From assembly GCA_003665825.1 (NCBI GenBank), contig QPFY01000008.1, forward strand, positions 682,001 to 746,000: DNA of 64,000 nt. Reading direction: 5' to 3'. Every line of letters starts with the position of its first letter. Within the stretch, counting starts at the first letter, position 1. The position numbers and the translations under genes were made by a program. The DNA comes from Microbotryum silenes-acaulis (taxonomy: Eukaryota > Basidiomycota > Microbotryomycetes > Microbotryales > Microbotryaceae). This document shows positions 48,101-59,551 of this stretch, one piece after another. The notes beneath the pieces are model-generated. The model ran no database searches, was not told the DNA's origin, and saw only the letters and a list, made by a program, of their open reading frames with translations.

Positions 48101-50834
48101 TGTTTTGGGCCTCGGATCGATGAAGCCGGCAAGAGCGAGAATGACCTCGATGTCATCATTGCTGTCGACGGCAATTTTCAGCATCGACGATTCGCGCGGG
48201 CAAATGCTGATCCTCTCAAGTCACGTCCAGCGTTATTCCTGCCACCAGACAAGATTCGAAACGAGCAAGCTTTGATCGACGGATCGACTGAAGCGGGCGA
48301 GAAGGTACCTTGGTGCTGCTGGTGTCGGGTCACCCGAACCCAATAATGCATTGACCCGACTGTCTGTGATTGCTAAACGGGCTATTTTATCATACAGGAC
48401 GAATGCACAGCCAACTGGAAGGCCGCAGATGGTGGTGTGACCTCCGCTTCGTCAAATGTAGTGGCCGACACAGGCCTCGTTGCTGCATTGTGCCGTCATG
48501 ATCATTGCCTGCGATTTTGCAACCTTCATCAATCAGGTGAAAAGTATGTGTGGACCGGCCATCTGTGACTCCAGGCAAGGACACTAATAAGCGAGTTTGG
48601 TCTACCGCAGGTTAGTATATCCCGTGTCGTTGTTGAAATGGATTCTCGAAGAAGTTGAAGTCGGAGAAACGGATTGTACTACGGGGCCTGCGCGTACCAG
48701 TGACGCTACAAACGTCGGATCCACTGCAGCTCGGGATCGGACTCCCACCAAAGTTCGAGTCAGGATCGAAGTCGCGTCGGAGTCGCGTATGATATCGCCT
48801 GCAACTTATCGTCGCACTTACGCCGTGTGAGTTTGTTCGTGACACTCAGCCTGAGCATTGGCTTAGTCCGTAGCTGAGCAGCTCATCTCTCCCCGGTATG
48901 CGCAGCGCAATCTTCTGGCAGACCACTTACCGCGTCTAGAATTTGCTCTCTCGTCGATGCATGCCTATGCGCACAAGTGGTCCTGCCAGGTTGACTTTGA
49001 TCCGCGCTTTCTACCCAATTTTTTTTGACTGATGGCGAGGAAACCGAGCGCTTGTGGTCGCAGCTTCGAGGCATGATACCCATGAATCGATCATCGAGTG
49101 CCTCCCATCGGCTGGAGAACATCAATCGTCGAGCGTCTGCTTATAACAAGCAGCATCTGGCCGATCTTGGTTTGCCTAAGCTTCCAGTCTTTCATGCACT
49201 ACCTTACCATGTCGCTGATATTTGGCGTATCGATCATGCCCAGTGACCAAACTTAATTCTCGACTCAAAAACGCAATCAAGCTCAAGGCCGAAGCCGACA
49301 GAGTCATTGCTGAGGTCGTTAATCGCTCCGAATGGACGGTCGCTACCCTCCTTGAACAATGGCACACGCAACGTGCAGCGTCCAAGCAGATCCCTCTGAA
49401 AGAGCAGCGCAAAGAGGTAGCCGAGATGCACAACGTCATGTTCAAGCTTGAGCTGGTTAACAGAGACATCGCAGCATGCCGGTGGGTCTGAGCTATCGTC
49501 GTCGTTTGGGAGTGAGACACGAACCGGTAACCTAACTTCGGTATTCATTTTTCGATTGCTACAGAGAAGAACTAGCCTGCGTGAACACCATAGATACGAA
49601 CAAGCTTATAGAACAGTCGACTAAACTTCAACAGCTGGTCAAACAACGGCAGGTTCTTGATGATCGACTGAACTCCTTACGCACGTCGGAAATAAACATC
49701 AGTGTCCTGGACCCTGGTACGTCACTCCCTTCTTCCATTCTGACCCTCCGGTGTGATCCCCTTTGTCCTCGCTTAAATATGTCAACACCCTTGATTGGCT
49801 CAGACTATGAATTTGCCTGCACATTGATGGTCGCATCTCGCTCGCTGTGGGACTTGGTCGTACAATATCGACAGGGAGCTGAGAGGCTGCGGCTCCCGCG
49901 CCTAGGCGGTAAAGCCCTCGGTAGGAAATCCATGGTACGAGTCTTCTGCGCCGGCAGAAGGAACACTGATGTGTAGCAATGCCTGCTCATAGGTACGAAA
50001 GCGGCTGGTCTCCTGGTCAAGAATCTTAATTCTTTGCGTCCAAGACTCATGAAGGCAGTGGCGATGTATAACGACGAGGTGAAAAAGTATGCTGCCATCC
50101 TCGCCAATTCTCAGAATTCCCATTCGATCTTGAGAACCCGAAGGGTACCGCCATCAGCCCCAGAGGATCTCAACGAACTGCTCAAACTCGACATCTTGGC
50201 GCCGCTCTGGAACAACGGATTATATAGTCATCCCACTGAGCCGTGGGCCTACGATGATGATGTTCGTGTCGGCATTCCAGCAGTATTGTCTCGCGCAAGA
50301 TGCCAGCAAGAAATCAAGCGACTTGGATGGGAAGTGCGTCGCATTGGACGGTGGCTGATAAGCCGTCGCAAGCGGTTTCAGCAAGTTCGCCAGCAATCAC
50401 TCCAACTAGATGAGCAGGATGACTCTGCGATGATGCTGCTCGAGCAAGAAGAAGAGCGTCTTAGAACTATTGCGCGCCGATGGTTTTCGAAGGGCGGCCT
50501 AGATCACCTGTGGGAATGCACCCGGCAAACCGGCGAACCGCAAATGGAGGAGTGGGTCGAGCTCCGAATGTGGTGCACCGACGACGTTGATGTTTTTCAA
50601 CGAACCACAGCGGGTGGCTTGCCGGATCACACATGGCCAGACTACATCAATGATGGGATGGTCGGAGAGTTGGACGACATCACCACGGATCATGACGCCC
50701 TTCTTGACATCAGTGATCATTCGAGCGATGATCTGAGTCATCATTCCGTCGACACTACCGATTACGGCGCCTTCAGTGACGAGATCAACGAGAACTTTGA
50801 TGAAGACGATGGCGATGTTTTTTGGGGAATTTGA
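48062..50834 (+). pseudogene. KDZ-family transposase, frameshifted
   Basis: KDZ (Kyakuja-Dileera-Zisupton) transposases move large DNA transposons of basidiomycetes. Motifs in order: CPACFGPRIDEAG, DLDVIIAVDGNFQHRRFARA, PALFLPPDKIRNEQALID, CTANWKAADGG, DTGLVAALCRHDHCLRFCNL, LVYPVSLLKWILEEVE, AYDIACNLSSHLRR, NLLADHLPRLEFALSSMHAY, AHKWSCQVDFDPRF, LTDGEETERLWSQLRGM, then a charged C-terminal region ending at 50834. Clear introns are 48305-48397, 48545-48610, one ending at 48905 and one ending near 49565. Damage: the frame changes between 48650 and 48770 (before AYDIAC), at a run of eight T (49019-49026, before LTDGE) and near 49230. The N-terminal half of a normal KDZ protein is missing. No terminal repeats of a KDZ element were located. 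Confidence 0.8.
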
Positions 50835-53078
50835 TATTGATCATATATAGTTGCAGTCTTTTGCCCAGTCGCTACTTGCAATAGTAAAGAGATCAATGAT
50901 GCGTTCATTTCGCTAGTAGTTCTACACGTTATACGACGCTTTGCCAGGAAGTGCAACAAGAGCGATCAGACATCCAAGATCCGGCATCGCTAAATCGCTC
51001 GATCTTGCGGTGGCTCGCTTGAAAAATTTAATGTCGCTCGAGTAAAGCTGGCAGCCGGAAGCCCAACACGACGGGTAAGGTTTAGAGGAAGAGCGCGCTA
51101 CACTGAGGGAGTGAACACAAGCGTCCATTGCATCTTTGCTGCGCTGACTGCGCTGAGATCTCCTACAGGTAGAACTTACCGCGCTCCCTGCCAGTCAGTC
51201 ACATGCGCAGTCCGTGTCGTGCCTTGGGTGACACTTCCCGAACAGTCAGCAGGGATTGCAAAAGTACTTATTATATTCCAACACTGCCGACTACATTTTG
51301 ATGTATACCTGAACGAAGTCCTGATCCGGCTCACAGTCCCAACGTCGTACAAAGGTCTTTTGTGGTGTTGCCACGGCCACTCCGAGCCTCACACTCGACC
51401 AGGTCCGTTGGGTGTTTGCCTCGGCACTTGGTTGATGACTTTTCAGACGCAAGATACAGAAGTTGATCACCCCTAACAGTCTTTTTCTGTATGATATAAT
51501 GAATTGTACATTGGTGGCACGTCAATGAACTCTTTGCTAAGTTGCTAAGAGCCAGCGTACTGCTTCCTTCCTGCGCAGTTCACACGCTCACTGTAATCTC
51601 GACGCGAAGTACGTCGTCACGGGCGCTTGCGTTTCAACAGTCGAACTGCAGCAAGTCATAGTCACTCATGCCCAAAGTAATGCGCTGTATATTACTGAAC
51701 GAAGCCACGAGCGAGTCAGATTCACCTTGATACACCCCTTGTTCTGTCGTTGCTCTACGTTTTCTCATCGCATTAGGCGGCTTGAGAGTTCTGCACGCTG
51801 TTGTGGCCTGGGCCTCCTTCTAATATCGACCGACCGACTGCCCCGCCGTGGTTTTCGGTGATGGCAGGTCATATAGTCTTTTGTGACACCAATCAGGGTT
51901 CAAACCCAAGGTGGACAACACGTGGTGTTGGAGTCAGACTGAAAGTACCAAAGTACCCAAACCGGGAGGGTGTTTTCAAAGTTCTTTTCGACGGGACATA
52001 TCGTCTTGTCATCATTGTGATGGTCATCTTCTTGGTCTTCAGTTGGGTCTTATAGTTGCGACGATGGGTGAATTCAGGATGGGACATGAAAGGAGAGGTC
52101 GAGCTGTCGTCTGACCCCTGTATTACAGTCCCATCGAATGACCTCACAGTTATCCACCGTCCGGTTTTGCGGCGCGCAGGCAGTTGAGGGTTATGCAGTG
52201 GCAACCGGTCCGACCTGAAGGTGAAGTCAGATTGTATCTAAGGGAAGAAGACAATGGTAGGCCAAAAGGTCAAACAGACTTATGCAACGAGACACGGTCA
52301 ATGGTACGGCGCCTTCGGACGAAGCATGGATATGAGGAATGATTAGGAGGGATCGGTTCCCAAGTGTGTTTGAAACGGGAGGCGCAAGAAACGGCGATGA
52401 GGTCGAAGTTGGAAAAGGTGTATGGCCATTTGCTTGTACATCACAAGTTCAGAAGAAGAAGAAGAAGAAAGAGGAGATGCGTCGGCCCGAGAGCCATTCT
52501 AATTTCGTTGACCCAAAGGTAAATAGATGCGCAGAGATGTCGCCTTGCCTGGATGCGAGCGCCACACCGTTGTGCTGCGGCCCATGCGGTGCGCCCCGAG
52601 TCCCTGTAGGACAAAGGTGCGGAACCATTGGTTGTAAAGGAAGACTCCAGCGTAATCTCTGGAAGGGGGGCCGTAGATGAACGGGATGCCGGCCGCTGAC
52701 TTGGTCAGGTTCCGGCGCCCGGAGCACACAGGGGCCCCCGGGCCGTGACGTAGGAAACGGTCCGCGGGTGGGGGGGGGGGGGGGGTCGAGTATGCCCAGT
52801 GATCTTGGCAGAGCCTGACAGAATGAGCATTTTGATCATATTAATTTACAATCCTGTTAAGATTAATTGCCACATGCCACAATCAAGATGGCAGCTGAGA
52901 CGCTGTATGCGTGTATGACAATCATCTGAAACTAAACTCAAGGATCTACACTGAAAGACGCGCCACAAACCACAGAGACATAACAAATATCGGTCATCTT
53001 GCAGACCTACTCAGAGCATAATATGCCCAAAGAAAGACATAAGAACGGTCTCAATCCATCGACGATGTTTTGCTTCAT
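50835..53078. other. 2.2 kb stretch without recognisable genes
   Basis: Several short open frames exist, but none has a family signature or a credible exon chain. It is richer in A/T than the core region. Notable bits are an AAG run (about 52451-52470) and a run of 16 G (52770-52785). It probably holds transposon debris, but no specific element can be named. Confidence 0.5.
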
Positions 53079-55112
53079 TCATCCTCCGGTCTCCTCCGCC
53101 ACCCCCTCGGTATTTCTTTCTCTATCTTCTTCTCCGCTTTTTTCTCCGCCGCGTACCTCTCCGCCTTCGTCCCCGGCTCCACCAAATCTTGGGCTCAGGG
53201 GTCCTTCTCCGCCATTCGAGTCATCGTCGCTTGCCTCTGCCTCCGTATTGTCGTTCGGGTCCACCGAGGGTACGATAGCGAGGTGGCCGTGACGTAGGTC
53301 GTCAATGATAGCCTTGAGCTGAGCAACGGTTTGCTTGGGCGATGTCTCTGCACTATGATGCAGAGCCATTTCGTATCTACTCTTCGTTCCGGGCTTGATC
53401 CGCAATTTGACACCCAGTGCCTTCAAGCCCTGGGTTGGGTAGACCATATCATCTTCTTCTGAGGTGTGAAATCGCCTGTCGATGATCCCGTATCGGAACG
53501 GCGATGTATAGTCTCGAGAGCAGAGTCTGTAAAGACGGAAATGATTAGCACGGAGTCGAGCCCGATCAGATGCAGACTACTTACTGAGTTGGGCGCGGAA
53601 CAGAGTGCCGTGCCATTTGCCAAGAACGCCGCGAGTAGCACTGTCCATCGAGCGAGTGTTTGCTGATAGATGAGACGAAAACATATGTCACATAATTGGT
53701 AACGGTAACGTGGTCTCATGCGCGCATAACTTGCGATGAAAGGCTCACCCTCTTTCAGATCTGCCGCTTCATTGGCCTTGAGTGTCTCATCCCAGCTCAT
53801 CTTGGAAGCAAAATTAGACAACAAGGAATTGCCGGATGGATCCTTGAAGTCGTTGCAGTGAGCTGCAAATCTGAGCCCACCTATCGAATGCACGGTCGCC
53901 TTCGTCGCTGGCGACACGTCGTCTTGATAACGAGGGACAATAAAGGCCAGGGTTTCCACTCCGTACAGCTTGGACATGCGTTGCGCCAGGTCTCGCAATT
54001 CTGCAATGTACTTTTTGCATTGCTCCATCCGAGTTGGGGAAGGAATGTCGGATGGCGACCGTGTGATGATGGTGGGTGGTACTATCGAAGTGAAAGTCGT
54101 ATTATTTCCCGCTTCTGCCGCTGCAAAAGCCGCGCGAACAAGCTCTTCATCGTCCTCGCCAAGTTGGGCAGATCCGAGGTCCCCCTGGTCTCTCAGGAAG
54201 TTCCAGAGTTGAGCGACAAGTTTGGTGATGGATTGCGATTTCGACTGATCCGATTCTGAGCACGTTTGACACACCCAGGGTATGTAAGAACAGACATTGC
54301 GGACGCAGCGGTAAGCATAAGCGAGAGCGTAGGAGAGTGGAGTGGGCATGACTGGAAGCGCCCGGAGGACCGACTCACCCTTGCTTGCTCGCTGGTGTAA
54401 AACCTTGATTACAGGGTCCGAGAGAAATCTAGACCACGCATTGCCCTTCGAAGCGAGGCTGTTGAACTTTTTGACGGCCTGAACGAGCCTTGCATGGGAT
54501 ATGCCGAGTTTTGCGGCCATCTTGAGCTCCGAGTAATATCTTCGAGCGGCCCAGCGCTTCAACGAGGTCCACTTTCTTTGACTCATACGACCGGTCGCGT
54601 TCCGATGCGAGCCATGTATGGCCGTCCAGAGCCTGATAGCTCTTCGATGGTCGATCGCGACATCTTCAAACTCGCTCTCACTGTCACTGTCACTGTCACT
54701 GTCGCTGTCGCTGTCGTCAGCCGAGGATTGACTGGAATCGTCCAAATTGGGCTCGTCAGAGTCGGAGTCGGACGAAGGGGTTTGGGGCACGGGCATGCGC
54801 CGCTTTCTCTTCCGAGTCGGGCGTGGAGACGGTCCATCCAGAATTGTATTGGCTTGTGAGGATGCTCGACGGCTTTGATCGTCCCTCCGACCTGCAAGAG
54901 GTGTGAGAGAACAGATAATTGTTCAGCTGTCCGTCAGGATTGAGTAGATAGAAGGATGAGGTCGATGACTGGCACTCTGCTCTCAGCCCTGCTACAAGGG
55001 ATCTTAGTTGGCACACCAGACAAGAGCGCTCACTCGGATGAGCGCCAAAGGAAATGGACTCTGCTGGAGAACCTTCCCTAGATCCCACGCGTATGTCTGA
55101 CGGTCGCGGCAT
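53079..55112 (-). CDS. Unrecognised spliced gene with Asp/Ser-rich and acidic regions
   Basis: I do not recognise this family. Exon 1 (55034-55112, MPRPSDIRVGSREGSPAES) joins in phase 1 to an exon from 54892 that reads into TRKRKRRMPVPQTPSSDSDS. An Asp/Ser repeat follows, then a basic helical part (RKWTSLKRWAARRYYSELKM, AAKLGISHARLVQAVKKFNS), several hundred open residues, and a last exon with YGIIDRRFHTSEEDD, GLKALGVKLRIKPGTKSRYE and an acidic tail ending EETGG at 53079. Donors GTGAGC near 53752 and GTAAGT near 53584 and an acceptor near 53525 fit two or three introns in the 3' half. The opposite charges and a possible DNA-binding helix pair would suit a nuclear protein. It lies between the KDZ relic and host gene USP, so it may be mobile-element cargo. 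Function unknown. Confidence 0.55.
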
Positions 55113-55980
55113 GGTGGAGCAACACAATTAGGCCCATGAGGGAGATGTGAGGCGGGGAAACGCGTCCACATACCTCCATTCGGCAGTAGCATCGATGTTT
55201 GTTCAACAGGCGCAGGGAGGTTTCAACGTATTGAGATGCGGGGCGTGGCGTGGGTCAAGGGTGTGCGTTGTCGCGTTGACGTGAGTGTGCAGAGGTCAAC
55301 GTGTTAACGCAGAGCGCTCGCCAATCTGAGCTCCGCGTGCGGCCGCAGTGGGGAGGGCATTGGTACACCCGACCTGTACCAACCTCCAACCGGGCCAAAA
55401 AACAGAAAAGCTGCATCAGCAACTTTGCCACTCGCGCTTAGTGCAATTTAGCGCACCGGAGATTATAGAAAACGAGCTAAATTTCACAAAAAGTGCGCTT
55501 CTGGCACTAAAGTGCGCTAAATTGCACTAAAGCGCGAGTGGCAAAGTTGCTGATGTGCCTTAACTCGCCCACGCGGGGGAGCTCATTTGGCTGGGTTAAC
55601 GGACCTGCCGATCTGGCCCAAAGTCGAAGTGTTCGAAGGCTTGACAGAATGCAATTCAACATGACAGGCCCTGACTCGCCCTGCTCAGGCTGGCTGAACA
55701 GAACCTAGCAGGACCTCCACTGCACGCCAGCAGCGCACTCCAATGCACTTCAGCGCAGACGAGCGCGGACTTGAATCGGGTCGCACCTCATGAAAATAAA
55801 ATGATTGCACATGGAGTTTACCTCGGTACGGGAGAATTGGGAACGCATTTGCTTGAGAACTGAACTGCATCTATCTCATTTAGTGGTCACTTCCATCGGC
55901 TGACTACCTAGTAGCTAGTGAGCCATGTGAAACGACGAATGTCGTACTTTACACTCAAGAGTTCAGATGGTACTGACTCG
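55113..55980. other. Spacer holding a palindromic element
   Basis: No gene is recognised in this 870 bp. Its main content is the palindrome at 55414-55555. Direct GTCAACGTGTT/GTTGACGTG words lie at about 55270-55305. The right end carries the 3' UTR of the USP gene. Confidence 0.5.
55414..55555. repeat. 142 bp near-perfect palindrome (foldback/MITE-like)
   Basis: The left arm starts CATCAGCAACTTTGCCACTC at 55414 and the right arm ends with its complement at 55555. The arms are about 43-44 bp with only a couple of mismatches, around an A/T-rich centre of about 55 bp that itself repeats GTGC-GCTAAA words. The sequence could form a long hairpin and has no coding capacity. Confidence 0.85.
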
Positions 55981-57549
55981 TCATCCAAACGTATCAAACT
56001 TTTGCAGCTTGGTTCCCTTCTTTTCCTGCTTGCTCTCCGTGGAAGCGGCAGCGGCTGGTGTAGTCGTTGTACTACGTTCTAAAGCTGACCCCTGCAACGC
56101 CGGCGTCGATGCGGCCGCTCGCGCGTCGTCGTAAAGCTGGTAGAGGTGCTTTTGACGCTTCGAGTCGCTGCGGCGAGCGTTGAGAGATGCCTGCACTTTG
56201 TCCTCGGGACGAACAACGACCTGTCGCGATACGAGGTGAACACGCAGTCAGATCAGCCTTGAGACCCGGGGGGGTGGGGGTACCTGGCACGCCCAATGGC
56301 CAAAATAATATAGAACTCACAACAGGTACGGGGCTACGCGCCACACAATACTTGGATATGGAGCCCATCATCGGCTTGAATAGCGATTCTTGCTTCCCAC
56401 GCGTACCCACGATCAGCGAATCCGGTTCGTAGATCTCGACCATCCTGAGGAGAGAGGCATAGTATTGGTATTGGTGAGACGTTTCGTGTTTTCAAACAGG
56501 AAATCGCACCTATGAATCGTCTCCTCAATAGGACCAATGGCAAACTCTACAATGATCGAAATCTGTCCCGGAAAAATCCGCTGATCAGGATGTTAGTCGG
56601 TCTTCGGAGCAGCAATCGAGGAGGCCGGGCGGACCTGTTTCTCCTCGCCGTTCTTGCGCATCACTTCCTCCAGCACCCTTTCGGCCTCCCTCTTCGCCTT
56701 TTCTATACTCGCCCTCCAAGCGGCATGCGCTGAAGATCCGGGTTCGATGACTCGCAAGACGACAATTTCGTCGTGGTCCTCGACGAGATTGGTCAGTAGC
56801 CAGTCAAGGGCGTGGACAGAATACTCTACGACATGAGCTGTGATCAGCATTTCACGCCATCATTGAACGCAAAGGCTGAATACAGACCCACCGTTTAGAT
56901 CGGTGCAGCATAGAAAGGTGCGGGTGTACCTCGCGCGGCAGTACGACGCTGATTTCGCGCCAATCGTGAACGAGTAACTCACTCCTGAGAGTGTCGATCG
57001 AATCCCCGCGAGTCGAGAGATCGTCACAAAATTTTGGGAACACGGTGGCGAGAGCCAGAATCAGCTATTAGCGATATGATACTGGTGCAGTGTTCAGATG
57101 CTCGCTGCAGCCCTTTTGATGAGACCGCGGGCCGTACCTGTTCCTCCGCCCGTGCTTCCCTCGACCTCCTCGGAGTCAAACGTGTCGAAGCCGACGCGCC
57201 GCTGAAACTTGGGGGTTAAACTAAGGCTCGACGAGCTCTTCTTTGCCTCGGCATCCGAAGGATCTAACAATGAAGTGGCGCTGCCAGACGGGGCCCCAGA
57301 CGTGGGATCGCTGGGCGGGTACGAGCCGGAGGCAATTGGCGCACCACCACTTGCGTGCGGCGAAGATCCAATTGTGTTGCCGTCCAAGTGGGAGGATACC
57401 TTGGGGTGGATACCGAGCGAATCGGCCAGAATCCTTCCATTCTCGGTAGGGTCGGGCCGCGGATCAGGGTGGACGTGATCTTTCTTGAGAGCAGAGCGTA
57501 GTCCGGCCCTGTCGTGTGAGGAGCTTCGGTGCACCGATGGCGATGACAT
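55981..57549 (-). CDS. Universal stress protein (UspA domain), fungal type
   Basis: Fungal UspA-domain proteins are ATP-binding-fold proteins of unclear stress role. The start is ATG 57549 (MSSPSVHRSSSHDRAG). A Ser/Pro-rich N-terminus leads into KFQRRVGFDTFDS, the fungal lead-in to the domain. After an intron comes SYSFTIGAKS with RYTRTFLCCTDLN. The next exon reads EYSVHALDWLLTNLVEDHDE then IVVLRVIEPGS, with AERVLEEVMRKNGEEKQ at its end. Then come IEIS-like and EIYEPDSLIVGTRGKQESL, MGSISKYCVARSPVPVV, and the tail VVRPEDKVQASLNARR to a stop at 55981. Six or so exons are needed, and donors such as GTGGGT after TDLN and GTGAGT after PVPVV are visible. It is a normal host gene between mobile elements, and nothing looks damaged. 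Confidence 0.9.
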
Positions 57550-58730
57550 GGCGATTGCCGATGCTCACGGACAGACGATGTCAGGAGGCGTGCCCAGATC
57601 TTTCACACACGGGATGCTATGTCACGGGGAGCGAGGGGCTCTGTATTCTGGTGCCGTACGAAAGTCGAAAGGGAGTCGGAGACACGGTGGCCTGAGGCCC
57701 GTGCCCCACCAGGCCCCACCGTGCTGGGCCGTGCCACCTTGCCCCATCCTGCTCCATCCTACCACAGTAGACCAAAGCCCACCGAGGCGGAAGGCACCAC
57801 GCCTCTTCCCGAGTCTCGTAAGGCTCGGCGCGCGCCGAATCGCAGGCGGCAGGCAGTTTATTTAAGCACCCAGACATAACCGTTCTAATCGCTCGTCACT
57901 CTGGGCTCACATAAGGTCGGATTTTGGGCCCACGTCGGAGGCACTCTGGTCCCACATCGGAGCGGACTTTGGGATACTTTGGGATCACGTCGATGCGGAC
58001 TTTAGGATCACATCCGAAGACCATTCTTGTACCACGTTCATCGGGACTTTGGTACCACATAGTGTATACGCCTGTATCTCTTGCGATATGTGATGTATCA
58101 CTCTGGGGACAGCAGTATGATATATGTACAGGTCTATAGTACTTCTGGCCGGTGAGATAAGGCGGACAAGCCAGTAGTTGCCACTACATCGGGGTTCTTC
58201 CCTGCTTGGCCGCTCCGCGCCCGTGGTGTCAGCCGGTCCCGGGACGCGGTTCCCCCCAAGTCCTCGACGTCTCGCACCTCCGACTCAGCCTCGGGGCTTT
58301 CGAGCTCTCGCAAGAACTGTTCCAGCGACTCCAAAGAGGATTCGGCAAGCGATTCATACTACGGAGTCTAAGAAGGCAGCTTAGACGAGGTATTCCCTGA
58401 CAACATCGTCTGCGCACCACTCCTCGCTCGGAAAGACAAGAAGATTTGGACCGGCATACCTGCGAGCTCTCTCGGCGGAACGCAGACCGACGAGCTGTCG
58501 AACACGACGCGCGAAGCAATTTTCTCAAACAAAATCCTCACCGCTGCAGAGCACAACGAGCTCCGTCTCAGGCCGCTCGTTCCTCGCAAGCAGAAATCCA
58601 AATGGAATTTGTAAGCAAACTTCCTGTCCTGGAGCTCCCAAGGTTCATAGCTACAGAGGTGTGTCGAAGCTGCGTGCTGCGCTGCGTTTTGTTTCGTCCT
58701 GTGATCGACCTAACTCTTATTGGTGAGATA
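57550..58730. other. Intergenic region with degenerate short repeats
   Basis: No gene is recognised. The left part is the USP promoter, read leftwards. Between about 57905 and 58065 there are several imperfect copies of a GGACTTTGGGATCAC unit. A frame at about 58380-58612 reads as plausible peptide on the plus strand but has no partner exons, so I do not call it. Confidence 0.45.
57905..58065 (+). repeat. Degenerate tandem repeat of a 23-40 bp unit
   Basis: Words such as GGACTTTGGGATCACGTCG, GGACTTTAGGATCACATCC, GGACTTTGGTACCACAT and GGCACTCTGGTCCCACATCG follow one another with variable spacing. This looks like an old minisatellite. Confidence 0.6.
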
Positions 58731-58766
58731 CTAGGTTCGGCGGCGCGCTCCGCGCGCCACCTCACA
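58731..58766 (-). mobile_element. Second Helitron 3' terminus (hairpin and CTAG)
   Basis: On the minus strand this reads hairpin GGCGCGC-GGA-GCGCGCC (58742-58758), seven bases, then CTAG (58731-58734) followed by T. It matches the terminus at 59247-59282 in about 35 of 36 bases, and the similarity stops just inside. It is the end of a shorter, non-autonomous Helitron or an older copy. The matching 5' end was not found. Confidence 0.75.
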
Positions 58767-59246
58767 TTGAAAATCAGCAGTTCTGTTACATTATTGCAGA
58801 TGGCTACGGTTCTAGTACGCTGCTTTGCAGAGCTTTTTGCTGGGCGACTCGAACTACAATTTGGGCAGCGAACGAATTGGGGAAAGACTCCCAAAGCCAA
58901 ACTGTTGACAGCAATTTTGACTTGTCCATTTTCCTGAGTCTCCGGTATCTGAAGTGTAGTGTATTCAGAACTGGCGAAGCGACGTGATTTAATGCGAGCG
59001 AGAAACAGTGGCTGTGTCGTGACTTGGCCGATCATGGAAGGTCGGCGAACGTCGGCGAAACAACCTCTGGCTCCTAGCCGTCGGGAGCGCCGAGAACCGG
59101 TGGCACCATAACTAATTCTGAAACATCGCTAGCTGGGACGGGCTGGACCGAGAGCCGTGCAGAGCCGAAACTGTGACGTCACGCCACGTGAGTTGACATT
59201 GACATTGTCTTTGTCTTGGGGACGACTTTTTTATTCTGTAGTTTTA
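58767..59246. other. 480 bp between the two Helitron termini
   Basis: No gene is recognised. If the two termini belong to one transposition event, this is sequence carried past the first end; otherwise it is the body of a small non-autonomous Helitron. No TC start could be assigned. Confidence 0.4.
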
Positions 59247-59274
59247 CTAGGTGCGGCGGCGCGCTCCGCGCGCC
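59247..59274 (-). other. Helitron 3' terminator hairpin and CTAG end
   Basis: Stem GGCGCGC with GCGCGCC around a 3-base loop, then GCCGCAC and CTAG in minus-strand order. This is the signal that ends rolling-circle transfer in Helitrons. Confidence 0.9.
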
Positions 59275-59551
59275 ACCTCACACCGTAACCGTTGACCCGC
59301 TGAAATGTGATGTACTTTGCTGCAACAGCTGCGGTACTGTTCAGTAACGGATCCGTAGTGGTTCAATGAGAAAATTTGTCCCGTAATCGTTGCAGAGCCT
59401 CCACGACGACCGCTTCGGGTGTTGCGAGCTCGAGGCCGATTTGTCGAGAGAACAGTTCGGGTCGGCTCACCCGTTCGATGTCCGCATCTCTGAGGCTGAA
59501 TGGGTGGTTGGTTGACATCATGAAGGTATAGTGAAGCTTTGAGATAACTCT

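Noticed and set aside
46200..50834. Extending the RecQ element to include the KDZ gene as one large transposon
   Set aside because: The matching right arm ends at 46199, before the KDZ gene, and no further copy of the arm was seen to the right.
51870..51910. A GGGTTCAAACCC word that looks like a tRNA T-arm
   Set aside because: The bases around it do not make a 5 bp T-stem with a 7-base loop, and no A-box or acceptor stem pairs with it.
52499..52729. Minus-strand frame with a peptide GIPFIYGPPSRDYAGVF that looks protein-like
   Set aside because: No neighbouring exons and no family recognised; too short to call.
58380..58612. Plus-strand frame reading as plausible peptide beside the Helitron, possibly a captured gene fragment
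   Set aside because: No match I recognise and no consistent splice partners; left as a note in the intergenic entry.
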